Origin: Cephalotus follicularis
Lineage: Eukaryota; Streptophyta; Magnoliopsida; Oxalidales; Cephalotaceae
DNA length: 64,000 bases
Direction: 5' to 3'
NCBI GenBank assembly: GCA_001972305.1
Contig: BDDD01002912.1
Coordinates: 132,567-196,566, forward strand
Position numbers and translations under genes: made by a program. Positions 46,721-57,747 of the stretch are shown here, piece by piece (within the stretch, counting starts at the first letter, position 1; each line of letters begins with the position of its first letter). The notes beneath the pieces were generated by a model, which made no database searches, was not told where the DNA came from, and saw only the letters and a list, made by a program, of their open reading frames with translations.

Positions 46721-48233
46721 TGTCCAGCCAAAGACGTTAAAGCAAAGCGCTTAGTGGGAGGCAACCCATTGTGTTTTTATTTATTTATTATTTATTTTAT
46801 TCATATACCTCAATTCTTTTATGTTTTTGTTTTTGATTGTTTTTGTAGGTAAATTATGTGCAGTTCGATGTTTCTACAGTTCTCAATTTCAGCTGCACTA
46901 ATAAATTATTTCGAGCTCCACGATCATACCCGGTAAATCCTACCCCGTTGTTGTTTTATTTATTTGCATTGTTTCGTCTCTTTTCGTTCATATTTTGTTA
47001 TTTTTCTAGTTCTGTTTCATTGCATTGAGGACAATGCAACGTTTAAGTGTGTGTGTGTGTGTGTGTGGGGGGGGGGGGTGGTTTAGTACCATTGTTCATT
47101 TTAATTTTGAAAGTAGGAATAAATGTTGATATACTTAGAAATAATAGAAAACCCCATAGGAGAAATAATAAAAAAAATTCAAGGAAAAGAAAAAGAATGC
47201 ATCTCAATGTATGAGTTTTGTGCAAAAAATAAATGGATAGAGATAAAAGATAAAAAAAAAGACCATCTTGTATGTTTTTTGAAGTTTCATAAATGTTAGT
47301 GAGGAGAAGGATGATGAATGGATGTTCTTGCATATAAAAAAAACAAAAGAAAAATAATGTTTATTTTACCTTTTTGAATTCAGTCTTGGTCTATAGCCTA
47401 TTTCATTCGAGTAATTAAGCCTTAGGGGTGTTTTACACCTAGTTCCTTAAAGCCAACTGGTTTGAGAGTAACTGGTCAAAAGCTCGCTACATGGATCTTA
47501 TAGAAAGCTTAAGAGATCAAGACATTGCACGAATTTAAGTTGGTAAAATCCAAAGCTTCTTAGTAATTTCGATGTCTGGTGTTTTCTCCATCCATGTCAT
47601 TCAAACCAATGGCAGTGGACGCGAATTAATAATTAAAAAAAATCTGAAGCAACTTAGTACTTTGAGTGTCTGGTGTTGCTCCATCCATGACATTTCAAAT
47701 GGAAAAGAGTGGAAGAATGAATAAAAAGAGAAAAAAAAAGAAGCAAAAGAAAGAAAATGTGTGTAAGTGCTAAAGTTATTTGTCCGACTCCGAACTAGAT
47801 TTTATGTTGTTAAGAATGCATATCTTGACTGATGACATATTGGGAAAGAAAACAAAATTTATGTAATGAAACTTCTTAATTGAGATGTGTTTTGATTCTA
47901 AAACTTGGAATGAGATAATAAAATTCAAGTATCGGGGTGTTCTATGAATTTTTGAGTAGAGATACATTTAACCTATTGTCAAATTTTTGATGAACTGAAT
48001 TTTGTGTGTTTATTCACTTGGAAAACACTCACGAGACAAAACTCGTCCACTAGGGCCATCTAGGGGTTTAAAAGCTTGTTGCATCCACTAAATGCAATCG
48101 TGATTCCTACGAAAGTGAGTTAGGTTATTGTTTTTGTTTGTGTTTGCTGTTTATGTTTATGTCTTTATGTTCTTGTTCTTAGCTTTCCATTTTGTTTGCT
48201 TGAGGACAAGCAAAGTGTAAGTATGGGGGTATT
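46721..48233 (+). other. 3' untranslated internal region of F
   Basis: Non-coding. It begins with GCGCTTAGTGGGAGGCAACCC (46750), a block conserved after pol in Athila elements, and ends with CTTGAGGACAAGCAAAG (about 48200) and the purine tract GTATGGGGG before the 3' LTR. It includes a GT/G microsatellite (47047-47078) and AT-rich sequence. I see no gene. Confidence 0.75.
47047..47078 (+). repeat. (GT)n-(G)n microsatellite
   Basis: About ten GT units then twelve G residues. Confidence 0.95.
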
Positions 48234-49440
48234 TGATAAGCATACAAATGTGTTCTTTTTAATGAGTTAATTATTATATTTTTATGCTTGGAATAGACTA
48301 TTGTGGTGGTGTTTATTTGATTTTCAGGTATTATGTTTATTATTACGGAATAAGAGAAAATGAAGCTAAAATGCTACTTTTCGAGATAAAGTGGTTTGAA
48401 GTCAAAAATCGATTAAAGAATGCACCCACTTAAGCGAGAGAAGTCAAAATTTAAAGCTCAGAAGATATTGAATATTGAACTCATTTTGTTCATAAAATTG
48501 TTTGGAGCACTTTTAGTTCTTGGGCCGACTAATTTTGATGCTCCGAGGAAAAGATATCACAAGAAAATCAACGTTGAACCATTTGAAGCCATGTGCCATG
48601 TGTCGTCATTTGCAAAATGCCACAAGTCTTCAGCCTGCATGCATGCATTCATCAAGTCTTCATCCCATTTCATGCACAAGTCCATGTAGCAACATGATGC
48701 CGTCCATGCAATATTCAGCCCAACATGCAACCAATCGCCATATGCCGAATCCATGCATTGATGCATACATCCATCATCCAGCTCGTGCGTCATGAACCAT
48801 TCAATTCAATGCCAGTGCAAGCAGCCCATGCAATGCGTCATGCGTGCAACCATATATCCAACCCATGCGAATAATAGGGTTTAGTCGGCTACATATATAT
48901 AAGGCATAAAATGAGAGATACATTAGAGACACACGGAAGAGACGCAAGAAGAGACACAAGAGCAGTGGTAAAAAGAGAGGACACAGCCGGCAGTAGGGAG
49001 GTAGAGAAGATGGAGAATTCATTGAAGAATATTGTCACCATCGATATTATGCTCGGATAAGTATTTTAATCCCTAGATGTAGATTAATCCTTGTTATATA
49101 TATATTTCAGTTTTCGTTTCAAATTTAATTGCATGTTTGTGAGACACTTTTTCTTGTTAATGTAGTGACAACATTGATGAGAATTATTTTTAATGATATA
49201 AAATATGCTTTGATGTTTTAGTGTTAGTAGCTCTAATTCATCTACATCATGCAATGCTTTTTATGTGATTGAACCAATGGCACCCTTTAACCAATCAACC
49301 TTTTGAGAGTATCAAGGTGTGAGCACTTTTAGGTTGTACCTAGGCTAAATCTCTAGTTTAATGTGTTAACCAAAGACACCCTTTAGCCAATCAACCTTTT
49401 GAGAGTATCAAGGTTTGACAGGATAGGTTGTTTTGATTGT
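48234..49440 (+). repeat. 3' LTR of F, incomplete
   Basis: Collinear with the 5' LTR for about 1.1 kb. It has a tandem duplication: a 50-base segment at 49273-49322 recurs at 49369-49418 (offset 96), single in the 5' LTR near 42934. Beyond 49440 the match to the 5' LTR is lost; the last 400 bp of the 5' LTR are not found. Confidence 0.82.
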
Positions 49441-49689
49441 CTATAGTCCTGATAGATTGGATGTTAAGTTAGTACCTTTGGGACTAACTATTGGATAAGA
49501 GAAGGATTGTTCTGAGTAACTAAGTGAATGAATGAGTTCATACATATACAGGCTAGTATGGGACACCACACATACTTATCAAAATACTAGACCCCTAATA
49601 GTATGATAAATACATAGGAATCGTATTGTATCAATAGCGATTATATTGAATGGTTATTGGTAATGAGTTCATATGACTTACATGGAATT
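49441..49689. other. Unassigned junction sequence
   Basis: About 250 bp between the last recognisable part of F's 3' LTR and the RT fragment of B. I see no domain, terminal motif or duplication here. Confidence 0.4.
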
Positions 49690-51909
49690 ATCGAATGTTG
49701 AACAAGGCAAGTGCGAACTTTGGATCGATCATGTGATCTTTCTTTGTCACATAGTAACTGGTAAAGGTTTGGCGCTGGACCCATCAAAGACTGAGGTGGT
49801 GCGAGATTGGTCGCAACAAAGGAATGCGACTGAGGTGCGCAGTTTTCTTAGCTTGGCGGGTTATTATCGGATGTTCATTCAGATTTTCTCAAGGATAGCT
49901 GCACCTTTGACTAAGCTTACTCAGAATAAGACCTTGTTCATCTGGGACAAGGATTGTGAGGATAGCTTTTGAGAGCTGAAGTATTGGTTGGTTTCTGCAC
50001 CTGTCTTGGCACTACCCGAGGGTAGTAAGGGTTTTACGGGTTACAGTGATGCTTCGGGTAAAGGTTTGGGTTTCGTACCAATGCAACGAGGTAGAGTGAT
50101 TGCATATTCTTGGAGGAAGTTGAAGCCATATGAAGAGAATTACCCAACGCATGATCTCGAACTGGTAGCGATTATATTTTCTCTTCAAAAACGGAGGCAT
50201 TATCTGTATAGGCCACAATTTGAGATCTTCACTGAACACAAGAGCCTAAAGTACCTATTCTACCAGGATGAGCTGAACATGAGCCAACAGAGATGGGTGG
50301 AGTTCTTTAACGACTATGACTACAGTATTCAGTATCATTCCGGAAAGGCGAACGTGGTTACGGATGCCTTAAGCCGTAAGGCTATGATTGCTAGCACGAT
50401 GGTATCTCAGTGGAAGATGGTAGAGGACTTCCAGAGGTGGTCTCCATTTAATCTGTCACCGGGGGTCTTTGTGGCTAGCATGCGAGCGCAGCCAACGCTA
50501 CTAGATCATATAAAGGATGGACAGTCTCGTGATCCTAAATTGTTGCAGATTCGTGAGAATCTGGGGTAGGAGTCAGATTTTCAGATGCACTCTGACGGTA
50601 TCCTGAGATTTCAGAGACGGGTGTGTCTCCCGGATGATGCTGAGATAAAGAGTGCGTTATTACATGCATCACAGTATAGCATACATCCTGATAGCACCAA
50701 GATGTATCAAGAAATGAAGAGGAACTACTGGTGGTTTGGCATGAATAGGGAGATTGCTGACCATGTTGCGAAGTGTTATACTTGTCAGAGAGTTAAGGCT
50801 GAGCACCAGAGGCCAGTGGGTTTATTACAGCCTCTACCGATTCAAGAGTGAAAGTGGGAGCGCGTGACGATGGACTTTGTTTCGGGTTTTCCTCTGACTC
50901 AGAACTGTCATATTGCAGTGTGGGCCATTGTGGATAGACCCGCCAAATCAGCCCACTTTCTATCGACGCATGTTACTGACTGAGCGAGCAAGTTTGCTCA
51001 TCTATACATAAAGCAGATTGTGAGGCTGCACAGTGTTTTGGTGAGCATCATCAGTGACAGAGATGTGATTTTCACTTCTAACTTCTAGAAGAGATTTCAG
51101 ACAGCTTTTGGGACAAAGCTGAACCTCAGCACAGCTTTTCACCCATAGAACGATGGGCAGTTAGAGCATATAATCTAGGCCTTGGAGGATATGCTCCAAG
51201 CCTGTGTTATCGACTTTGCTGGTACTTGGAAGGACCATATTCCTTTGATAGAGTTTCAATACAATAACAGCTATCATTTGAGTATCGGTTTGCCCCCCTA
51301 TGAGGCTCTGTATGAGAGGAAGTGTAGTCACCCGTCTGTTGGGATGAGGTTAGTGAGCGACCGTTGCTTGGGTCGGATTCGGTTGAGGAGACTCCTAAGA
51401 AAGTTCAGGTTATCAAGGAGAAGTTACTTGCAGCACAGGGTCGACAAAAGAGTTATGTCGATAGTGTGAAGAGGAGACCGTTGACCTTCAATGTGGGAGA
51501 TCACATGTTTCTGAAGGTGTTTCCTTGGAAGGGCGTGCAAAGATTCGGGAAGAAGGGCAAGTTAGCTCCACGCTATATTGGTCCCTTCGAGATTCTGGAG
51601 AGAGTCGAGGAGGTGGCATATCAGCTCGCCTTACTTCCTGCACTCTCGAGTGTGCATGACATCTTCCATGTCTCGATGTTGTGAGGCTACATCCGAGATC
51701 CTACACACATCTTGGATCATGACTCAGTTCCTGTGCGAGATGATCTATCTTGTTAGGACTTACTGATGCAGGTTCTAGATTAGAAGACGTAGACATTGAG
51801 GAACTGAACATTTTCCATGGTGAAGGTTCAATGGCAGTTTCATAAACCTGATGAGGCGACTTGGGAGCGTGAGGAGGACATCCGAGAGCGCTACCCTCAT
51901 TTGTTCTAG
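49690..51909 (+). pseudogene. pol: pol of Ty3 chromovirus 'B': end of RT, RNase H, integrase, chromodomain
   Basis: Enters RT after its catalytic box at CELWIDHVIFLCHIV (49710), then SQQRNATEVRSFLSLAGYY, RNase H with [11 protein letters not shown] (50043) and [11 protein letters not shown], and LSRKAM near 50375. Integrase has QYSIHPDSTKMYQEM, KCYTCQRVKAEHQRP, then ISDRDVIF, PPYEALYERK, and, after a frameshift near 51335, [13 protein letters not shown] and [16 protein letters not shown]. The chromodomain tail (SMVKVQWQFHKPDEATWE, RYPHLF) ends at 51909. In-frame stops lie at 49970, 50567, 50849, 51086, 51146, 51176 and 51682. Gag, protease and most of RT are missing on the left, where F adjoins. 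Confidence 0.93.
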
Positions 51910-51942
51910 TACTGTTTTAATTTCGAGGACGAAATTCCTTTG

Positions 51943-51955
51943 CAGGAGGGGTGGA
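51943..51955 (+). other. Polypurine tract of B
   Basis: CAGGAGGGGTGGA before the LTR start at 51956. Confidence 0.88.
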
Positions 51956-53385
51956 TGTAACGCCCGGGTTTTTCACAAAATGTAATATTACAATTTTAAT
52001 GTAATATTATTAGGGAATTAAAGAGGATAATGAAATTCTCGACGTCAATGATGTTCTCCCATTTATAATGATGGAATTTTGAAAGAAGTGTGATGAGGAA
52101 ACATTCTAGACATGCATTGAGGCAAAACGACGCTGTATTGGGTCAAAAGTGTCGACGCCTTAGTGGAAGCGTCGATGCCTAACAAATTAAAACATGTGCC
52201 AAGCACAAACGCACATAACCGTCACAAACTGTAATGTTCGCTTGTGGATTGCAAGACTAGTTCATGGTTTGGTGTTTTGGTCACTTGAAATGTTAACCTA
52301 CAGTGCGTATCATACTTGAAGGGAACGTGTCTTGGATTGCATGTACGTTTGGGGATGGATTTCTCCCCTTGAATCGTGACTGGTTGAAATGATAATCGCA
52401 TGTTATCATTTAACCGTCGACGCTTAAAGGAGTGTGTCGACGCTTGTGGGTTGCTGCATTTTGGAATTGGATGCTTGAAGCGTTGACACTAAGGTTCCTA
52501 CCTTAAGCGTCTACGCCATCGAGTTAAGCGTGGACGCCCAAGGGTCCTGACCTTGAAGCGTCGATGCCAATGGAAAGGATCGACATGATTTACACTATGA
52601 GATAAACGTCAACACTTAACCTCCTTGTTAAGATATTTTCACTGAATCATACACGTTAACCCCGAAAGGACTCTAGGCACATTTGAGCATATGTTTGCGT
52701 TGCATTGCATTGCATTGCATTGTTGTTACTTGGATTATGGATTGACTTGGATTGACTTGGATTGTTATTGCTTTAAAAATGTTTTGTCATTTTAATAGCT
52801 ACATTCATGATTTACGTCAAATCATTATTTGTTATAAACTGCTATGTTCAAACCGAAATACAGTTGAAAAAGGATTGGTGTATATTTTAAATGAATATGT
52901 TTTTTTAAAGGATTGTTACATATTTTGAATAAATATGTTGTACAATTATTTTATGATGCATAAATTACTTGCAAAAGGATTGTGATATATTGGAAAATAT
53001 ATATGGTTTTCAAGTATTTATTTTTATAAATGACTTGAATTGGATTGTGTATGGATTGCGCTGTATTAGTTGCGGTGGTGAAGTTACCACTGATGCTAGT
53101 AGGCGAGTTGGACTCCAGGTGCCAGGAGTTGGTTGGGGAAGCCCATGTGACTTGCTTAGCCTTAGGGCAAGTGACATTGGATTGTGACCTGCTCCGAGTC
53201 GTCCGAGGAAGGGACTGGCGTGAGGAGTACATCATTTGGGCCAGGAGTTGGCGGTGCCTTTGTAGCATTGTTTGTTTTGATGGATTGTTGGATTCTAGAC
53301 ACTTGGCATGTTTGCTCACCTATTGAGGTTATACATATATATTGATATATTGCATAAATTCCTTATTCTTAAAACCTAGTTTATT
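51956..53385 (+). repeat. 3' LTR of B, truncated
   Basis: Starts TGTAACGCCCGGG and is similar to the solo LTR at 54183 (shared GATAATGAAATTCT, GATGATGTT). It has the pair GCCAGGAGTTGGT (53121-53133) and GCCAGGAGTTGGC (53240-53252). The terminal part (GTGAGGACAAAGGCTAACCC to GTGTGACA) is absent, so it ends at about 53340-53390. Confidence 0.82.
52148..52620 (+). repeat. GTCGACGCTT-type palindromic words, LTR of B
   Basis: GTCGAC at 52151-52156, 52416-52421 and 52436-52441, with GTCGATGCC, GTTGACACT, GTCTACGCC and GTGGACGCC variants. The first pair is about 195 bp from the LTR start, as in A, E and the solo LTR. Confidence 0.85.
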
Positions 53386-53688
53386 GACCTTTTAAGGCAT
53401 TATTCATGATCCTAAATTGTACCTAGGACTATTTGAATTCCCCATGCACCAGAAATAGCCCATGTACTAATTTTTTGATCACAAACAATCCACTGATTGG
53501 TCAATTACATTAGTTCACATAATTGGTCAAACCAATTTAAATTTAATCAATCCAGTTTATTTAAATTACAAATTTCACTTAGGGTTTAGGGAGCAATAGT
53601 TTCGGCCAAACCAAGATTCATCAAGCAAGCCACCAAATATAAAAATTAAGCTCCAATTGGTGTTAATTAGGGGCTCTGATACCACTTT
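53386..53688 (-). other. 5' internal end of an unidentified minus-strand LTR element, with tRNA-Met primer site
   Basis: GCTCTGATACCA at 53673-53684 is the exact complement of the tRNA-Met primer site TGGTATCAGAGC, so a minus-strand element has its 5' LTR to the right. The 290 bp on the left would be its leader; no gag is visible before the truncated LTR of B. Confidence 0.6.
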
Positions 53689-54182
53689 TGAATGATTTTT
53701 TAAAGGTTATGAGGAATTTTAGGCATTATGGCTACTAGGTGCTCAACTTTGATTTTTAACCAAAGTTATTCCTAGCCAAGGAACACCCTATAATCTAAGT
53801 CCATAAATGTCACATTACCATTCAAAGGATCACTAATTACAAACCAATTGAACCATAATCAACAAAAAAGCATGCATAGTCAGAGGTTGGAGCTAGGGTT
53901 TCCTTAACCCTAGCTTTGGCTCACACAACAAAAGCGTTAGGGTTTTCCTAGAAAACCCTAAAACATCCATTACCATAAATAGCCAAACCCTAAGGGTTTG
54001 GTTAGGGTTTCACCTAGAAACCTTAAGGGTTTGGGTAGGGTTACCAAAACCTAGTTAAATCCGAAACCACAAATCAAAAGGGAAGAATAAAGTTGAGATG
54101 CCATTACCCCAATTGATGGCGCCTTCCTTCAAGTTTGCTCCCTCCACACTTTTGGGTTCTTAGCTCCCTTCCAAGCTCCACT
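53689..54182 (-). repeat. Probable LTR of the unidentified element, part 1
   Basis: Begins TGAATGATT four bases from the primer site, fitting an LTR 3' end read on the minus strand. It includes direct and inverted AACCCTAA-type stretches near 53945-54050. It is split by the solo LTR; a continuation lies at 56756. Confidence 0.45.
54178..54182. repeat. Target site duplication of solo LTR, left (CCACT)
   Basis: CCACT here and at 56751-56755. Confidence 0.95.
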
Positions 54183-54377
54183 TGTAACACCTAGGAATTT
54201 CATGCATTGTAATAATTTAATTTCTGATTTAACCTTATCATGGAATTAATGAGAATAATGAAATTCTAGACTTTGATGATGTTTTCCAAACTCTAATGAT
54301 ATTGGTTTTGGAATAGGAATGTTAAAGAAATGTTAAAAGTGCAATTTGGAGGCAAAACGGAGCATAACTGGGATAAA

Positions 54378-54480
54378 AGCGTCGATGGCTTAGATAAAGT
54401 GCCGACGCCTATGAAGACAAAGGGCGCACGTGAACCAGGTACATGCACGTCGATACCAGTTCATGACATCGACGACCTTC
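54378..54480 (+). repeat. GTCGACGCT-type words, cluster 1 of solo LTR
   Basis: GCGTCGATGGC (54379), GCCGACGCC (54401), ACGTCGATACC (54448) and ATCGACGACC (54468). All keep TCGA or CCGA with no exact GTCGAC. About 200-290 bp from the LTR start. Confidence 0.75.
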
Positions 54481-55293
54481 ACGGTTCTGTTATGCACAAA
54501 CAACAGATAGACGTGTCGCATGGAGGCCTTTTCACGACACTTTTCAAGCGCCTGCACATGCGTTTTATGACATGTTGTCATGCGTCGAGATTCCTTGAAG
54601 TGCCAAAAACGAAAAGAGGTAGATAGGAGTGGGATTCTGAGCATGCATGAACTGGGAGAAGGAAGAAATGGACATCTGTTGCATCAGGTGTGCAAGAGAG
54701 AGAGAAATGAATTGTTAGGTGCATGAAAGTGAAACAAAACGAGAAATGGAATAAAGTAAGCTCTCTCACCTCACTTTCATCTGTTACTGAAATCCAGAGA
54801 GCTTATAGACACCGTGAGTGACAAAGGAGATCAGAAAATTAGAGAGAGGAAGCCAACCAGCATTGTTGATCAAAGGAAGCTTGGAGCTTGGACAACCATT
54901 ATTGGGACGAACCAGGGAACTTTCAGGCTGAACTTGGGGACTCAAAGTGAATGATTGGATACTAAAAGAGGTGGACTTTCACCTTCTAACTTAAAGCAAA
55001 AGGTAGGGGAAGCCATAATTGTATTTTGTGTTCAATATTTGGTGTTTGTTCAGTGATGTTTATGCATAGATTGCATGGCCTGTTGAACTGTTTTTGATCA
55101 CTGAATGGATGCCATGTTGTACTGGATGTGTAATATGATGTTGCATGTCAGTTTTTTGGGCTTTATACATGTTGGATTGCATGTTATTGTGGTGGAAACG
55201 TTACTGGTTTGTCATGTCGCGAGGAAAAAGACGACTGATGCCAAGGATCGTGCGTACTGTGAACTGTGTTTTATTTACCGAATGCATTTTTAA

Positions 55294-55415
55294 ACGTTGA
55301 CGGCTATGGGAGAAGACATCGATGCCTAAGGTACAAAGAGCGATGATGCCAAGGATCGTGCGTCGACACTTAGAGGACATAAGCGTCGATGCCCAGGGGA
55401 AAAGCGTCGACCCTT
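55294..55415 (+). repeat. GTCGACGCT-type words, cluster 2 of solo LTR
   Basis: GTCGAC at 55362-55367 and 55406-55411, with GTTGACGGC, ATCGATGCC and GTCGATGCC variants; 1.1-1.23 kb from the LTR start. The 17-base ATGCCAAGGATCGTGCG occurs both at 55237 and 55346. Confidence 0.85.
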
Positions 55416-56196
55416 TAGAGTCATGTTTGGACAATCTTTACGACTTTAATGCCCGATGATCCCGATTCCAATTAGGATGCATTTGAGAATGTGTATGCAT
55501 TGCATATGTACTGTTTACTGCCTGTTTATTGCCTATCTATAAATTGATTATGATTTCTAAGTTATGATATTTAGAAATGCATATATGATTTAGGAACACA
55601 CTGTTTTGGGTACGAAAATATATATTGGATAATAACGTATTTTCGAACAAACTGGGGAAGCCATTTCCACTACTGAAACTGCTTAAATTATTTTCTATTG
55701 ATCGGAAATACACATTTCAAATGTTTACGACTTTCAAAAATATTTTGAAATGAATTGCCTGTGTCGATCTAACGATCATTACTGTACTGTTACTGCACTA
55801 TTTACAGTGACTATTCACTGTCCATGCTCTGTGAATTTACTGTGTTTGTGCTTGAGCCGTACTAGTTGCGTGGCAGGGACTGCTAGCGTTGACTAGCGGC
55901 AGGGTTGACCTAGGGGCCAGGAGTTGGTTGGGTAACTCACTGTGTTGTGCTGTTGTCTTGCTTGGTTGTCCAGAGACGGGACCGAAGTGAGAGTGCAATG
56001 TTGGGCCAGGAGTTGGCGGCGTTCTGCCTGTTTGTGGTCCCTTTGTGGACTTACTGTACTGTTTACTGGTCCTGTTCAGACATTACTGTGCCTGTTGATG
56101 TAGCCCTTTCTGGGTTACTACTGTGTAGTTATTGCATACATATATTTTCATATATATGCCCCTACTGTTATTTTACGGAACTGTAAACTATATATA

Positions 56197-56202
<6 letters not shown>

Positions 56203-56231
<29 letters not shown>
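56203..56231 (+). repeat. (TG)n microsatellite
   Basis: About 14 TG units within the solo LTR, followed by a TA-rich run. Confidence 0.95.
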
Positions 56232-56235
<4 letters not shown>

Positions 56236-56750
56236 ATATATACATATTTCCACATATATATATAAACTGGTATTTTACTGTACTGCATCACTATGCATAC
56301 ATTACATGACATGCATTTAATGTTGATCCCAAATGCACTCATGCTTAGTCGAGTGAGGACAAAGGCTAACCCCCTATTTTACAGATTGATGCAGTAGATC
56401 GGCTTTGGGAATCAGCATGGATGAAGTACAAGTTTTAATAATGTCTTTACTAGGGGTTATGTCCCTTTGGGTGTTATGTACTGTATTTTTCGGTTACTTG
56501 ACTTATGATGATACTGGATAATGTATTTTGGATCATGCTCCGTTTGTGGGCTTTTAACCATGACAGACATGTATTTGGTAATGTGTAGTATGGGATGCAC
56601 GTTACGTGTTTTTTAGCTTATGAGTTTTAATGCATCCACAACTGATATCATGTTTGAAAAGTTTAATTTTTATGGTGTTTGCATAAGCTGAATCTTAAAT
56701 GTGAATTGCCCTTACTACTTTTATGTTGTTCCTGAAAACGGGGTGTGACA

Positions 56751-56755
56751 CCACT
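56751..56755. repeat. Target site duplication of solo LTR, right (CCACT)
   Basis: Exact match to 54178-54182. Confidence 0.95.
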
Positions 56756-57747
56756 CCTTGAGCCCCAAGCTATCTCCAACCCGTGGCAAAGAGGAGGTCC
56801 AAAAATGGCCAAAATTTCTTTCAACACACAAACATAAAATGGAACTTACAATCACTTACCTTGCAAGGTTCCATGGAGCTTTAAGTCCTCCAAGAAACCT
56901 TTGTTCTAAGGGGAGTTCCAATCCCTAAATCTAGAGACCTGAATAGATAAAGTTATATTACAATGTGTAATACAACTCCACCTATAGAGATCAAAGGGAG
57001 GGTGAAAGGAGATATATGTGTTGTCTTTGTTCTTGAAGCTCCAAGCTTTTTCTAAGTCCAACAATAGAGGACTATAAGAGAAATGAAGAAAAAAGGGAGA
57101 GAGCAAGAAAACGCGTGGCCACTAGAGGGAAGAGACTGAAGTGTGTAAAAAGTGAGAATCCAAGTCTCTTACAATATCCTTTTTTTTTACCCCAAGGTCC
57201 GGCCAACATGTGACAAAAAATGGGTGACCATACCTTTGCCCATAACTTGTCATAGAAGCCCATAACTGATCTTACTCATGCCCATACCTCTCTTACACAC
57301 TTGAGTGTCCAACACTCAAACCATTTGAATTTAACATGTGCAAACGATAGGGATGTGAGGCAGCCAAAATTGCTCCATGGAATTTCGGCCAAAACATGTG
57401 TCCTCCGAGGACACATGTCTCAAATGCTCTCTTATCATGTTTTACACAAACATGTGATAACTTATACAACACTCAATCTGTTGACTAGAATACTTTATTG
57501 TAGTGATGCTAAGACTCAACCTTCAAGAGGTGACAAGTGTCCTACAAATAAAAGTATCCAAGCAATGTTATCCACCGACCAAATGACACTTGGCCAACAT
57601 AAGTCAGCAATTCCAATAATCAGACGGGATTCAAAAGTTCGGTTGGAAATCTGATATGATGATAAATTCCCAGAACATCTCAAGGTTTCGATAAGACCAT
57701 CCTAATTATCCTAGACTATCAAAATAGTCCCGGTATGATATCCAACA
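56756..57747 (-). repeat. Probable LTR of the unidentified element, part 2
   Basis: Continues the sequence cut at 54182. On the minus strand a plausible LTR start TGTTGGATATCA lies at 57747, giving about 1.5 kb with part 1. Without the partner LTR this boundary is a guess. Confidence 0.35.

Larger units (their letters stand above)
41896..49440 (+). mobile_element. Athila-type Ty3/gypsy element 'F', lacking RT, RNase H and integrase
   Basis: Two LTRs starting TGATAAGCATAC (41896 and 48234) flank a 4.9-kb internal region with a tRNA-Asp-like primer site, Athila-type gag, an aspartic protease and a short C-terminal pol tail. The RT-RNase H-integrase section is absent between protease and tail. 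The 3' LTR is not seen to its end, so the right boundary is approximate and no target duplication can be confirmed (left flank CACAC). Confidence 0.88.
54183..56750 (+). repeat. Solo Ty3 chromovirus-type LTR with perfect target duplication
   Basis: 2568 bp, TGTAACACCTAGG to GGGTGTGACA, flanked by CCACT on both sides and with no internal region, the product of LTR-LTR recombination. It shares with A, B and E the paired boxes (55916-55928, 56005-56017), the block GTGAGGACAAAGGCTAACCC near 56354 and two palindromic clusters. Confidence 0.95.

Noticed and set aside
53941-54056. Degenerate telomere-like AACCCTAA stretches
   Set aside because: Only scattered AAACCCTA and TAGGGTTT words in both orientations without tandem runs; common in plant sequence.
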